Part shown: positions 55,895 to 64,000 of the stretch, in pieces
Layout of the letters: each line of letters starts with the position of its first letter
How positions within the stretch are numbered: position 1 is the stretch's first letter
DNA from: Salvelinus alpinus
Lineage: Eukaryota; Chordata; Actinopteri; Salmoniformes; Salmonidae
Assembly: GCF_045679555.1 (NCBI RefSeq)
Contig: NC_092092.1
Span: forward strand, 11,408,690-11,472,689
Reading direction: 5' to 3'
Length of the DNA: 64,000 bases
Made by a program: the position numbers and the translations under genes
The notes under the pieces: generated by a model
Database searches by the model: none
Seen by the model: only the letters and a program-made list of their open reading frames with translations
Told to the model about the DNA's origin: nothing

Positions 55895-57394
55895 TAAACT
55901 CAGCAAAAAAAGAAACGTCCTCTCACTGTCAACTGCGTTTATTTTCAGGAAACTTAACATGTGTAAATATTTGTATGAACATAACAAGATTCAACAACTG
56001 AGACATAAACTGAACAAGTTCCACAGACCTGTGACTAACAGAAATGGAATAATGTGTCCCTGAACAAAGGGGGGGTCAAAATCAAAAGTAACAGTCAGTA
56101 TCTGGTGTGGCCACCAGCTGCATTAAGTACTGCAGTGCATCTTCTCCTCGTGGACTGCACCAGATGTGCCAGATCTTGCTGTGAGATGTTACCCCACTCT
56201 TCCACCAAGACACCTGCAAGTTCCCGGACATTTCTGGGGGGAATGGCCCTAGCCCTCACCCTCCGATCCAGCAGGTCCCAGACGTGCTCAATGGGATTGA
56301 GATCCGGGCTCTTCGCTGGCCATGGCAGAGCACTGACATTCCTGTCTTGCAGGAAATCACGCACAGAACGAGCAGTATGGTTGGTGGCATTGTCATGCTG
56401 GAGGGTCATGTCAGGATGAGTCTGCAGGAAGGGTACCACATGAGGGAGGAGGATGTCTTCCCTGTAACGCACAGCGTTGAGATTGTCTGCAATGACAACA
56501 AGCTCAGGCCGATGATGCTGTGACACACCGCCCCAGACCATGACGGACCCTCCACCTCCAAATCGATCCCGCTCCAGAGTACAGGCCTCGGTGTAACGCT
56601 CACTGCTTTGACGATAAACACGAATCCGACCATCACCCCTGGTGAGACAAAACCGCAACTCGTCAGTGAAGAGCACTTTTTGCCAGTCCTGTCTGGTCCA
56701 GCGACGGTGGGTTTGTGCCCATAGGCGACGTTGTTGCTGGTGATGTCTGGTGAGGACCTGCCTTACAACAGGTCTACAAGCCCTCAGTCCAGCCTCTCTC
56801 AGCCTATTGTGGACAGTCTGAGCACTGATGGAGGGATTGTGCATTCCTGGTGTAACTCGGGCAGTTGTTGTTGCCATCCTGTACCTATCCCGCAGGTGTG
56901 ATATTCAGATGTACCTTTCCTGTGCAGGTGTTGTTACACATGGTCTGCCACTGCGAGGACGATCAGCTGTCCGTCCTCTCTCCCTGTAGCGCTGTCTTAG
57001 GCATCTCACAGTACGGACATTGCAATGTATTGCCCTGGCCACATCTGCAGTCCTCATGCCTCCTTGCAGCATGCCTAAGCACGTTCACGCAGATGAGCAG
57101 GGACCCTGGGCATCTTTCTTTTGGTGTTTTTCAGAGTCCGTAGAAAGGCTTCTTTAGTGTCATAAGTTTTCATAACTGTGACCTTAATTGCCTACCGTCT
57201 GTAAGATGTTTGTGTCTTAACGACCGTTCCACAAGTGCATGTTCATTAATTGTTTATGGTTCATTGAACAAGCATGGGAAACAGTGTTTAAACCCTTTAC
57301 AATAAAGATCTGTGAAGTTATTTGGATTTTGACTTATTATCTTTGAAAGACCGGGTCCAGAAAAAGGGATGTTTCTTTTTTTTTGCTGAGTTTA
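55895..57394 (-). mobile_element. Tc1-like transposon, full length (1500 bp)
   Basis: Terminal inverted repeats TAAACTCAGCAAAAAAAG (left) and its reverse ending at 57394 (TTTTTTTGCTGAGTTTA) bound the element, with TA at each end. The interior is a single minus-strand transposase gene with flanking UTRs. It is the same family as the internally deleted copy at 39628. Confidence 0.9.
56095..57115 (-). pseudogene. Tc1-like DD34E transposase, nearly intact
   Basis: The 260-codon frame (56877-56095) carries the complete catalytic domain: first Asp in VLFTDELRFCLTRGDGRIRV, second Asp in MTLQHDNATNHTARSV, and Glu in LNPIEHVWDLLDRRVR. There are 34 residues between the second Asp and the Glu, so this is DD34E. 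It ends NAAGGHTRY at a TAG/TGA typical for the family. The N-terminal helix-turn-helix part (MRTADVARAIHCNVRTVRCL, RSGRPCVTTPAQERY) lies upstream in the same frame but is broken by a TGA near 56909. A one-base loss near 57070 removes the normal start. So the copy has an intact catalytic core and two upstream lesions. It probably became inactive recently. Confidence 0.88.
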
Positions 57395-58109
57395 CATTTT
57401 GAAAATGTAAAAAAACGATGTATTGAGCTGCCAACTAGCTAGCTATCTAGCCAACTTCACATACTGTATAGATAGCTAAGTTAATGAAAAATCACCATCT
57501 GCTTAACTTCATATTAGCTAGCTATCTTGATGTTTTTATCACTGTAAAAAACTAACTCCAAATGCATTTGTAGGTAGCTAGCTAACAGCCATGGAGGAGG
57601 GTGAAAGGATAGCAGCCCCAACTGTCAGTAAGAGAGTAAGCTATTCTGGATAGGGCAGGTACTTTTGTGTAGTTCCTGTCCCTATAAGTGAGGATGGAGA
57701 TAATAGTAACATAATATTCAGTGCGGTGTAATTTGACTATAATGAAGTATGTTTCTTGTGATGTTTTCTGTGCTCAGATAAAGAGAGCTATGAAAGCCTG
57801 TCTACGTATGAAGAGGTCCCAATGAAGAGCAGTGGTTCTCAGTCCTGGGAACTCAAAGGGGTGCACATTTTGGTTTTTTCCTTAGCGCTGCAGAGCTGTT
57901 TGAAATGATCAACTCATCATCAAGCTTCAAGTGGTATTTATGTATTAATTTGTGATGCTATCCTTGTTATGATCCTGTTATTGTCACATGCTACACATAC
58001 ACATATGTGTGCCCATGCATCTATCAATCCAATGTTATCATGATTTGTTATCAGGGATATTATACTTTAGTAATCCACAATGACCTGGTGATGTAAAAGT
58101 CTAATTGCT
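57395..58109. other. No gene recognised upstream of the Harbinger relic
   Basis: Contains GCTAGC-type word clusters (57430-57580) and an ATG at 57591 opening only about 15 codons before a possible splice-like site. The 57823-57935 repeat lies inside. This may be a decayed 5' part of the Harbinger element, but no motif supports it. Confidence 0.3.
57823..57935. repeat. Short interspersed repeat resembling a hAT-type element end
   Basis: The sequence around AGCAGTGGTTCTCAGTCCTG and the following 'ctcatcatcaagcttcaagt' resembles a very common salmonid repeat that starts CAGTGGTTC. It is truncated here and sits among diverged sequence upstream of the Harbinger relic. Family assignment is from recognition only. 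Confidence 0.4.
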
Positions 58110-58510
58110 TTGTCTTCCATATTCCTACAGATACCTTGTAACTGGAGATTCCTTCATAATGATTGCTTACAGTTAACTTGTCACCCAACCTTGCAGTGCC
58201 CTACAAGGGCCATCTGGGACTGCCTCCTGGAGGAATTCGGGTGTGTTAAGGCTACCTGTGTCCTGCATAACTTCATGAGGATGGACACGAGGAGCAGGAG
58301 AGGATGTGCAGCTCGCTGCCGTGTGCCAAAGGAGTAGTCTGCTGCTCTGCAGGATGTTTCAAGGATGGGGTCCAACAACACAGCAAGACAGGCAATCTGT
58401 GTGCGGGAGATCTTCACCTCCTACTTCTTCGAAGAGGGTGCTGTTCCCTGGCAACACCATAGACTACAGTATGCACAACCAAAGGCTCTTTAAAGAGCCA
58501 TTCACATTGC
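58110..58510 (+). pseudogene. PIF/Harbinger transposase C-terminal relic (HARBI1-like)
   Basis: The frame from 58110 ends in VKATCVLHNFMRMDTRSRRG, the end of Harbinger transposases where the last catalytic region is followed by a (K/A)-C-x-LHNF motif. A TAG at 58335 interrupts it. The same frame then continues with LQDVSRMGSNNTARQ, ICVREIFTSYFFEEGAVPWQ and stops after QPKAL, which is the family's conserved tail. One in-frame stop therefore separates two recognisable blocks. The catalytic core upstream is missing or unrecognisable. Terminal repeats and a TTA/TAA target duplication were not identified. It lies about 1.2 kb upstream of the mcph1 promoter candidate. It is most likely a decayed transposon; a HARBI1-type domesticated gene is unlikely given the stop and missing core. 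Confidence 0.7.
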
Positions 58511-59449
58511 AATAAGAGTATTCTTCCATTAACTTAGCTATGTCAACTGCAGTTATTCAATTCCCAGTTTCTCTCTCTTTGATTTCTACTTCTCAGATGA
58601 GGGGGCTGTTTAGGTATCATTTTTTTTTTTTAAACAGGCTATTTTAAATCACCCATATTGAAAAAATATAGAACAATTAGACACGCAATATCCCACACCT
58701 ACACAGTCATGTATCAATCTGATTGATGGATTGTGTTGTGCAGTAAGCAGGCTCAGGTGTATAACTGTGGCTCCTTCCACCTTCAAAGAATAGGCAAGAG
58801 GGCCAACCATGGAGAGTAAGACACGTCATTATTTCTATAACTACGCTATATTGTTTGTCCTAATGTGTTCGTTCATGTTTTTCAGCATAAAGTACTCTGC
58901 AGCCACTTAGTGTGGTGTGGACACCAGGTGAGGCCACACACACAGATTCCTGTTGAACACTGTCTCTTTAACTACCTTATTTTTTTGAATGAGTCTCTCC
59001 TTCACTTCATCCCTCTCTCCTCTTCTCCCTAAATCCTCTAGGTTATATCAGCTGTGTCGGTGAACCCTTCCCGCATCTGAACTGGCTACATAGAGGCCAC
59101 AGCATGATCAGAGGTGAGAGGTCAACAGGAAGTATTATAAAGAGATGCTTTACATTGAAATACAGATAGAGATGCAGTAGTCCCAGAGTTAATGATCCAA
59201 GGTCAGTTAAAAAAAAAAAAGCATAATCGTTTGTCTCTACATTAGCTAACATATTCCTCTCAACTGTAAATTTTTAGCATGATTCGTTATGACGTTATAA
59301 TCATTTGCTATTCTTGTCAGCCATCTTTGCTGAAGAAAGTTTCCAGCCTTGGGTCGCATAGCGTCAAATTCGTCATGGGAACTACTCGATATGATTGGTC
59401 ATCACCCAGCCGTTGCCACTGGTGATTTGCATAAAGTTGGGAAAGTTTA
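58511..59449. other. No gene recognised
   Basis: Spacer between the Harbinger relic and the mcph1 promoter candidate. Only short frames are present and no repeat was identified. Confidence 0.35.
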
Positions 59450-59770
59450 TATTTTTCACCGCGTCCTATACCACCTTCGCACCGCCCTATTCGCGTCTCA
59501 AACTGTCCTTCCATTGAAATGAATGTGAAGCAGTGTTTCACCGCGCGGCATCCTGTGTGTGTGTCATTTTCACCCGCGACGTCGTTTTCAAAATAGGCCA
59601 ATTCCAGGAAATTTCAAACATGGCAACACTTTCACCAACCAATGACAGGTTACACCACATCCACTTCCCAGCAAGCCTTGTGTCCTAAAAAATACACGCG
59701 CGGAAAGTCAAGATTTTGGAAAGGATTTGTCCAGCGCCCGACTAAGTAGCAAAAAGTGTGTATATATAAC
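59450..59770 (+). promoter_or_regulatory. mcph1: Probable mcph1 promoter and non-coding first exon
   Basis: This stretch is locally richer in CpG than its surroundings (ACCGCG, TTCGCG, CCGCGCGG, CGCGACGTCG, ACGCGCGG, CCAGCGCCCG). It contains a CCAAT box (ACCAACCAATGACAGG near 59630) and no obvious TATA box, as expected for a broadly expressed gene. It is the best promoter candidate upstream of mcph1, and the splice acceptor at 61138 requires an upstream exon. The exact start site and donor cannot be fixed by eye. It could also drive a divergent transcript; the minus strand shows only a 94-codon frame with no recognised family. Confidence 0.45.
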
Positions 59771-60235
59771 GTTATATATATATTTTGTTTTTTTAACCAC
59801 ACATTTTAGTTAACAGATTACACACTTTATACAATTAGTAGCAAAATGACAGTAACTACTCTGTTTGAAATGGTCTTAATTCAGTCGAAATGTTCTAGCT
59901 AGCTAGCTAAAGTTAGCACTCCTTACTCAATGGCAAGTAGCTAGTCATGGTCACAGTTTGCAGGGAAATTAAAGCGTTTACGATTTGCATTCAAAAGTTA
60001 GCTACTTTGCTAGATGTCTTCGGACCCAATGTTTTGTGAATTTGCTTGCAGTAGTATACATACACTTTGTAGTTCTAGTTAGCTACCTAGCCTAACTAGA
60101 TAGTTACGAGTTTGCAAATGGGTGTAGTTACAGTCCGGTAAACGGTACCGGAGCACCGGCTCTCGGACCAACAGGCTCCGAGACAACTTCTACCCCCATA
60201 AGACTGTTTCGTAGCCAGACTGTTAAATAGTAAGT

Positions 60236-60600
60236 TAAAGATGCGCTATGCAGAAATCTCTCCGCCATTTCCTGGTTGCTAGAATTCTATTTGTTCGCCT
60301 AATTTTAGTTTGTGACAAAACAAGCAACTAATTAAATAGTGTAGATAATGTGCCATCTAAACAGCTGTGAAATATATTTTACATAACCAAAAATATTTTT
60401 TTTTCAGCTGTCTGAAGTTGGTATACAAAACCGAAAGTAAAAGGCGAACAAAATAACTTAAGAACGGTAAGCATATACATAAAATACATAGAACAGCTCT
60501 ACTGCTCCTTAGACTTTCTTTCAATGAGAATGACAGATCTATACCACTTCGGTGTGAATTTGGTCAGGTCCTACAAAAAGTTAGATATGGCAGCTTATTA
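60236..60600. repeat. Interspersed repeat in mcph1 5' intron
   Basis: 'aagatgcgctatgcagaaat', 'ctccgccatttcctggttgc', 'ctaaacagctgtgaaatata', 'gtatacaaaaccgaaagtaa', 'tttctttcaatgagaatgac' and 'gtgaatttggtcaggtccta' occur in the order of a frequent salmonid dispersed repeat. It is non-coding and lies in the inferred intron between the promoter and exon 61139. Confidence 0.6.
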
Positions 60601-60990
60601 ATGGTACCCAAACTATCTGCACATACACTACCACACAACCCCCACACATTCACTTACGCAACATATGCACATGCAGACTGATACAACACAAACACATTCA
60701 TGCGCACGAACACACTTTTACTCATTTGCTGCTCTGTTATTTATTTTACTGTCATTATTTTCTATCCTGTTGCCCAGTCAATTTACCCTGCCTTCATGTA
60801 TATCTACCTCTTATCTCTGCACTTTGATCTGGTACTGGTGCTCCATTGTTGTATTTTATTTTATTCCGCTTGTGTTACTATTTTATTTTTAAACTTTGCA
60901 TCGTTGAGAAGGGTTCGTAAGCAAACATTTCACTGTAAATTCTACACCTGTTGTATTCGGCACATGTGACAAATACAAATGGATTTGTAG
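60601..60990 (+). repeat. Retroposon 3'-end fragment in mcph1 5' intron
   Basis: The end 'agcaaacatttcactgtaaa', 'tctacacctgttgtattcgg' and CACATGTGACAAATACAAAT is a very common salmonid LINE-type 3' end. The frames at 60665-60969 belong to this repeat and are not host exons. Confidence 0.6.
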
Positions 60991-61138
60991 CTTTTTGTAA
61001 TATGTCATCAAATATGGTTTATATTACTTGCCAGAAGCACCCCCCCCCCTCCCAGCATGCGCCCCCATTGCACTAGCTAACTGACTGCACTTTCCTTCCT
61101 CAAATTGAACTTGGTTACTTCTTTCTCCAATTTTGTAG

Positions 61139-61163
61139 GGAAATCCTTCAGTAAGAGACTCAA
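61139..61163 (+). other. mcph1: mcph1 5' UTR portion of the first coding exon
   Basis: A strong splice acceptor (pyrimidine-rich tract ending in ttttgtag at 61131-61138) precedes the start codon by 25 bases. The coding exon therefore probably begins at 61139 and is not the transcript's first exon. An upstream non-coding exon is inferred. An unspliced start between 61138 and the ATG cannot be excluded without transcript data. Confidence 0.6.
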
Positions 61164-63956
61164 ATGACCACAAACAGTACACCTAAATCTGCTTCTATTC
61201 TGAAAGGTAAATGTGTAAACTAACATCATGGTTTGGATAGCTTGCCTAACTAGCTACAGCTTTTTCTTGTATTTTCTCATTTGTCTTTGAATAAAGGATG
61301 GGGGGGTGGGGTTTGATATTTTCTCTAGATGTTGTTGCCTACGTTGACGTGTGGTCATCAAGTAAAACAGAGAATTACTCGAAACCGTTCATCCAGCAGC
61401 TGCAGGATATGGGAGGTGTGGTGAGTTACCCTTTTATACATGGATAACTAACCCTGTCATAGATGCTAACTACATTAGCGCCTATTGACGATAGTGTATT
61501 CTGGTTGAGGGGGTTCTGTTAAGATCCCAGACTCTCATTCTGAACGTTAAAACGCATCGCTTGCGGTACGTTTTTGGAAACACAATGAACGTATCTTTCA
61601 TATTGGCGAGGAGGGGGAAAAGGGTTAAATTACATCTTTTATAGGTTAGTGTTCCCACATGGCCATATATTTCCATGTTACAGCTCATGTTTAGACATAG
61701 CTAATTAGCACAGCTGGCCACCTATCTAGCATGCTCCTAACACCTGTATGTTTATTTGGAAGATTCCTTCTCGCTCTTATGAAAGATAAGGAGCATATGT
61801 TTAGGGGGGGGAAACAGTTTGAAAGTGATTATTGATGTGTCTAAACGTTAAAACACAGCGTCGGAATTGTAGTTCACATGGAGCCAACTGTGGGCGACTA
61901 ACTGCTGAAAACCCTATGTACGGAGAAGGGTTTTCGAGAGCTATTGGCTAACTACACAGACGTTTGTTTTGTGAAAAATTCCACTCAAATCCGTTATCTT
62001 TTGGTATTATGCAAAACACATCATACTGTGACATTTTTTTTTTTTTTGTTCTGTATCTTGAAAATGTGACTGCTGACATGCAAATAATTTTGGAGACTAT
62101 CAAAACACACCAACATTGTTTTTGAGTGGTATTTTCCTTTAAGTAGTTGGAAAGGTTATTACTATGTACACATTTCACATTGTGATATTTACCTGTATCA
62201 TTCCAGGTATCTAAAACCTTCAAGAAACAAGTCACACACGTAGTCTTTAAAAATGGCCATCAAGCAACCTGGAATAAAGCCAAGAAGACAGGTGTGAGAC
62301 TTGTGTCTGTCCTCTGGGTGGCCAGGTAAGCCTCAAGCTTCATTTCCATTTTCAACATTTAGCAGACGCTCTTATTCAGAGCGACTCGCAGTAGTGAGTG
62401 CATACATTTATATACTGGTCCCCTTTGGGAATTGAACCCACAACTCTGGTGTTGCAAGTGCCATGCTTTACCAACTGCGCTACACAGGACTACAGAGTAA
62501 ACGCTGTTCGGCCTTAAAGTGCAACATCGTAGCAATGACAACGATGTGTCGTCAATATCTATTGGTCTGCATGATGACAAGTCGGTGACCATTTTGTTGT
62601 TTTTGCAATTATTTCATCAGCCACAAGGTGTCACTGACTGACAAATAAAATAGCTGTGAGCTCTGTTATTTATACTGAGCGAAATATAAACGTGACCATT
62701 TCAACGATTTTACTGAATTACAGTTCATATAATGAAATCAATCAATTGAATTAAACTAATTAGGCCCTAATCTATGGATTTCACATGACTGTGCAGGGGC
62801 CCAACCATGGCTGGGCCTTGGAGGGCAGGGGCCCACCCACTTGGTAGTCAGGCCCAACACAAGGGCTTTATTAATGACATAAATATTCATCAGTTGTCTG
62901 GGTGGTTGGTCTCAGATGTTCCCACAGGAACACATTTGTGCATAACATATTAGCTAAATAAACTTTTTGTGAGTATGGAAAATTTCAGGGATATTTTAAG
63001 CTCATGGCACATGGGACCAACGCTTTACATGTTGTGTTTATATTTTAGTCATTTAGCACACACACTTATCCAGAGCGACTTACATGAGCAAATCCAATTA
63101 TATTTTTCACATGCGCCGAATACAGCAGGTATACAGCAATACAGAAGGTACCTTACCAGAAAATGCTTACTTACAAGCCCTTAACCAATGCACTTTTAAG
63201 ATTTTTTTAAACCAAATATAAAGATACTTAAAGTCACTCAATAAAATAACAATATTGAGGCTATATACAGGGGGTACCGAGTCAATGTGCGGGAGTACAT
63301 GTTAGTCGAGGTAATTTGTACATGTAGGTAAGGGTAAAGTGACTATCCATAGATAATAAACAGTGAGTAGCAACAGTGTGAAAACAAAAATGTGGGGTAA
63401 GTGCCAGTCAGCTCAGGGCCCAACACTCTTAACCGTAGGCTACCTTCTGCCCCTGTTATCCTGTCACTCATATTGTTTGTTTTATTAATGCAGATGTAAA
63501 GATGATGGTGAACATGTTGATGAGGAGTTGTATCCGGCATTAAATGATGAAGTCAATTCAGCACTCAAGAAAAGGGTGGTAGGCAAATTTAATTCTCAGT
63601 TAGGTTTAAGGATTCACAGTGCATAACTTCTCTTGGGTTTCACTATCAAGAAGACATTAATATACCAGTGGGCAATAGTTAATCACTGTCATTAATTACT
63701 TAGCTTTCTGCAATTCATCCATTACTGCATATTTACCTAATTTCTTTAAATTATTAGGCTATGGAGATTATTTTTATTGAAAGGGTCTATTGAAGTGTTT
63801 TTATCTAAAATGAGTGTTATATCTTTTATTTTATTTTTATACAGCATCGTTGTATGCAGCCAAGAGACACCCCTGAGAGGACCCCTGAGAATGACAGGCG
63901 CATGAAGAAAAAACTGGACAAGATGATCGAAGACCTAGTACCAAAATCACCTTTTA
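61164..63956 (+). CDS. mcph1: Microcephalin, N-terminal BRCT part (spliced, 3' partial)
   Basis: Microcephalin is a nuclear DNA-damage-response and chromosome-condensation protein with one N-terminal and two C-terminal BRCT domains. Five exons are visible: 61139-61206 (ATG at 61164), 61329-61420, 62207-62325, 63494-63578 and 63845-63956. Every intron is GT-AG (donors gtaaat, gtgagt, gtaagc, gtaggc, gtaagg) and phases join without a break, giving 150 residues so far. Residues 11-85 hold the BRCT signature: [38 protein letters not shown] and the conserved Trp of [26 protein letters not shown] follows, as in vertebrate microcephalin after its first BRCT. The N terminus carries about seven residues before ILKD more than I recall for mammals. 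The last exon ends in phase 1 at the window edge, so the rest of the gene is outside. Identification is by family recognition and is secure; no frameshift or stop was found. Confidence 0.95.
62354..62492 (-). mobile_element. tRNA-derived SINE in mcph1 intron
   Basis: On the minus strand the head GTCCTGTGTAGCGCAGTTGG and 'taaagcatggcacttgcaac' is followed by a B box (GGGTTCAATTCCC), 'aaatgtatgcactcactact' and the tail CGCTCTGAATAAGAGCGTCTGC. It starts only about 30 bases after the donor of exon 62207-62325. Confidence 0.8.
62670..63047. mobile_element. Tc1 family A deletion derivative (MITE) in mcph1 intron
   Basis: Ends TACTGAGCGAAATATAAACG and 'catgttgtgtttatatttta' are inverted versions of the family A terminal repeat (compare 26364). 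The left part ('ttactgaattacagttcata', 'aggccctaatctatggattt') is the family's 3' UTR in reverse. The right part ('gaaaatttcagggatatttt', 'catgggaccaacgctttaca') is its 5' end in reverse. The transposase is missing, so it is non-autonomous. Confidence 0.8.
63048..63450 (-). repeat. LINE 3' end fragments in mcph1 intron
   Basis: 'gtcatttagcacacacactt' with 'atccagagcgacttaca' is an L2-type tail in reverse. It is followed by 'cacatgcgccgaatacagca' and 'gaggctatatacagggggta', 'aaagtgactatccatagata', 'ataaacagtgagtagcaaca', which belong to a common salmonid LINE 3' region in reverse. No coding part is left. Confidence 0.6.
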
Positions 63957-64000
63957 GTAAGGAATCTCTCCTCATGTCATACATTATATTCATAATATGT

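Noticed and set aside
57591-57640. First exon of a host gene (ATGGAGGAGGGTGAAAGG...)
   Set aside because: The frame is about 15 codons long, the following splice-like site is weak, and no downstream exon could be linked.
60665-60969. Frames of 75 and 89 codons upstream of mcph1
   Set aside because: They lie in a common retroposon 3' end within the inferred 5' intron.
62354-62492. Possible tRNA gene (tRNA-like head with A and B boxes)
   Set aside because: Followed by the L2-type SINE tail and lacks a complete cloverleaf. The same applies to the elements at 10282, 14668, 38882 and 54493.

Overview
This window looks like nuclear DNA from a salmonid fish (trout, salmon or charr group; genus not resolved). 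The evidence is the repeat content: tRNA-derived SINEs of the HpaI and SmaI type, several Tc1-like transposon families, L2-type LINEs sharing one 3' tail (GCTCTGGATAAGAGCGTCTG), and LTRs beginning TGTCACG. Introns are spliced, no bacterial-style operons are seen, and nearly all long open frames belong to mobile elements.

One host gene is supported. The first coding exons of microcephalin (mcph1) lie at the right edge on the + strand. A probable non-coding first exon and promoter sit near 59.45-59.77 kb. Five exons between 61139 and 63956 encode the N-terminal BRCT domain with intact splice sites and phases, and the gene runs off the window.

The rest is layered transposon sequence. 0-4.7 kb: a decayed minus-strand LINE (ORF1, endonuclease, RT) split by a 1.46 kb TTAA-flanked element and a short L2 tail. 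6-8.5 kb: MITEs, a hAT transposase relic and a Tc1 end. 9-20 kb: SINEs, two solo LTRs, a Tc1-like relic, a palindromic MITE and simple repeats. 20-22 kb: a LINE with a 462-codon open RT frame. 26.3-31.4 kb: a young non-autonomous LTR retrotransposon (493-bp LTRs, 5-bp target duplication) with no pol, carrying a proline-rich 9-residue-repeat frame; it sits in a Tc1 relic that runs into a 45-bp minisatellite. 32.6-37.3 kb: Tc1 relics, a SmaI-type SINE and a hAT transposase relic split by a 186-bp mini-LTR. 39.5-41.3 kb: a hAT-like non-autonomous element containing a Tc1. 43.5-51.1 kb: a three-layer nest, with an L2 LINE inside an L1/Tx1-type LINE inside an RNase H-bearing LINE. 53-57.4 kb: an L2 3' copy, a MITE, a SINE and a nearly intact Tc1. 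58.1-58.5 kb: a Harbinger transposase relic.

The most notable item is the 26.7-29.9 kb LTR element and its relatives (solo or mini LTRs at 11.6, 16.9 and 36.5 kb). In three of the four, a conserved dyad of inverted CCAAT-type boxes sits directly beside a TATA-like motif. All reading was by eye without database searches; repeat family names are from recognition and element edges without a target duplication are approximate.
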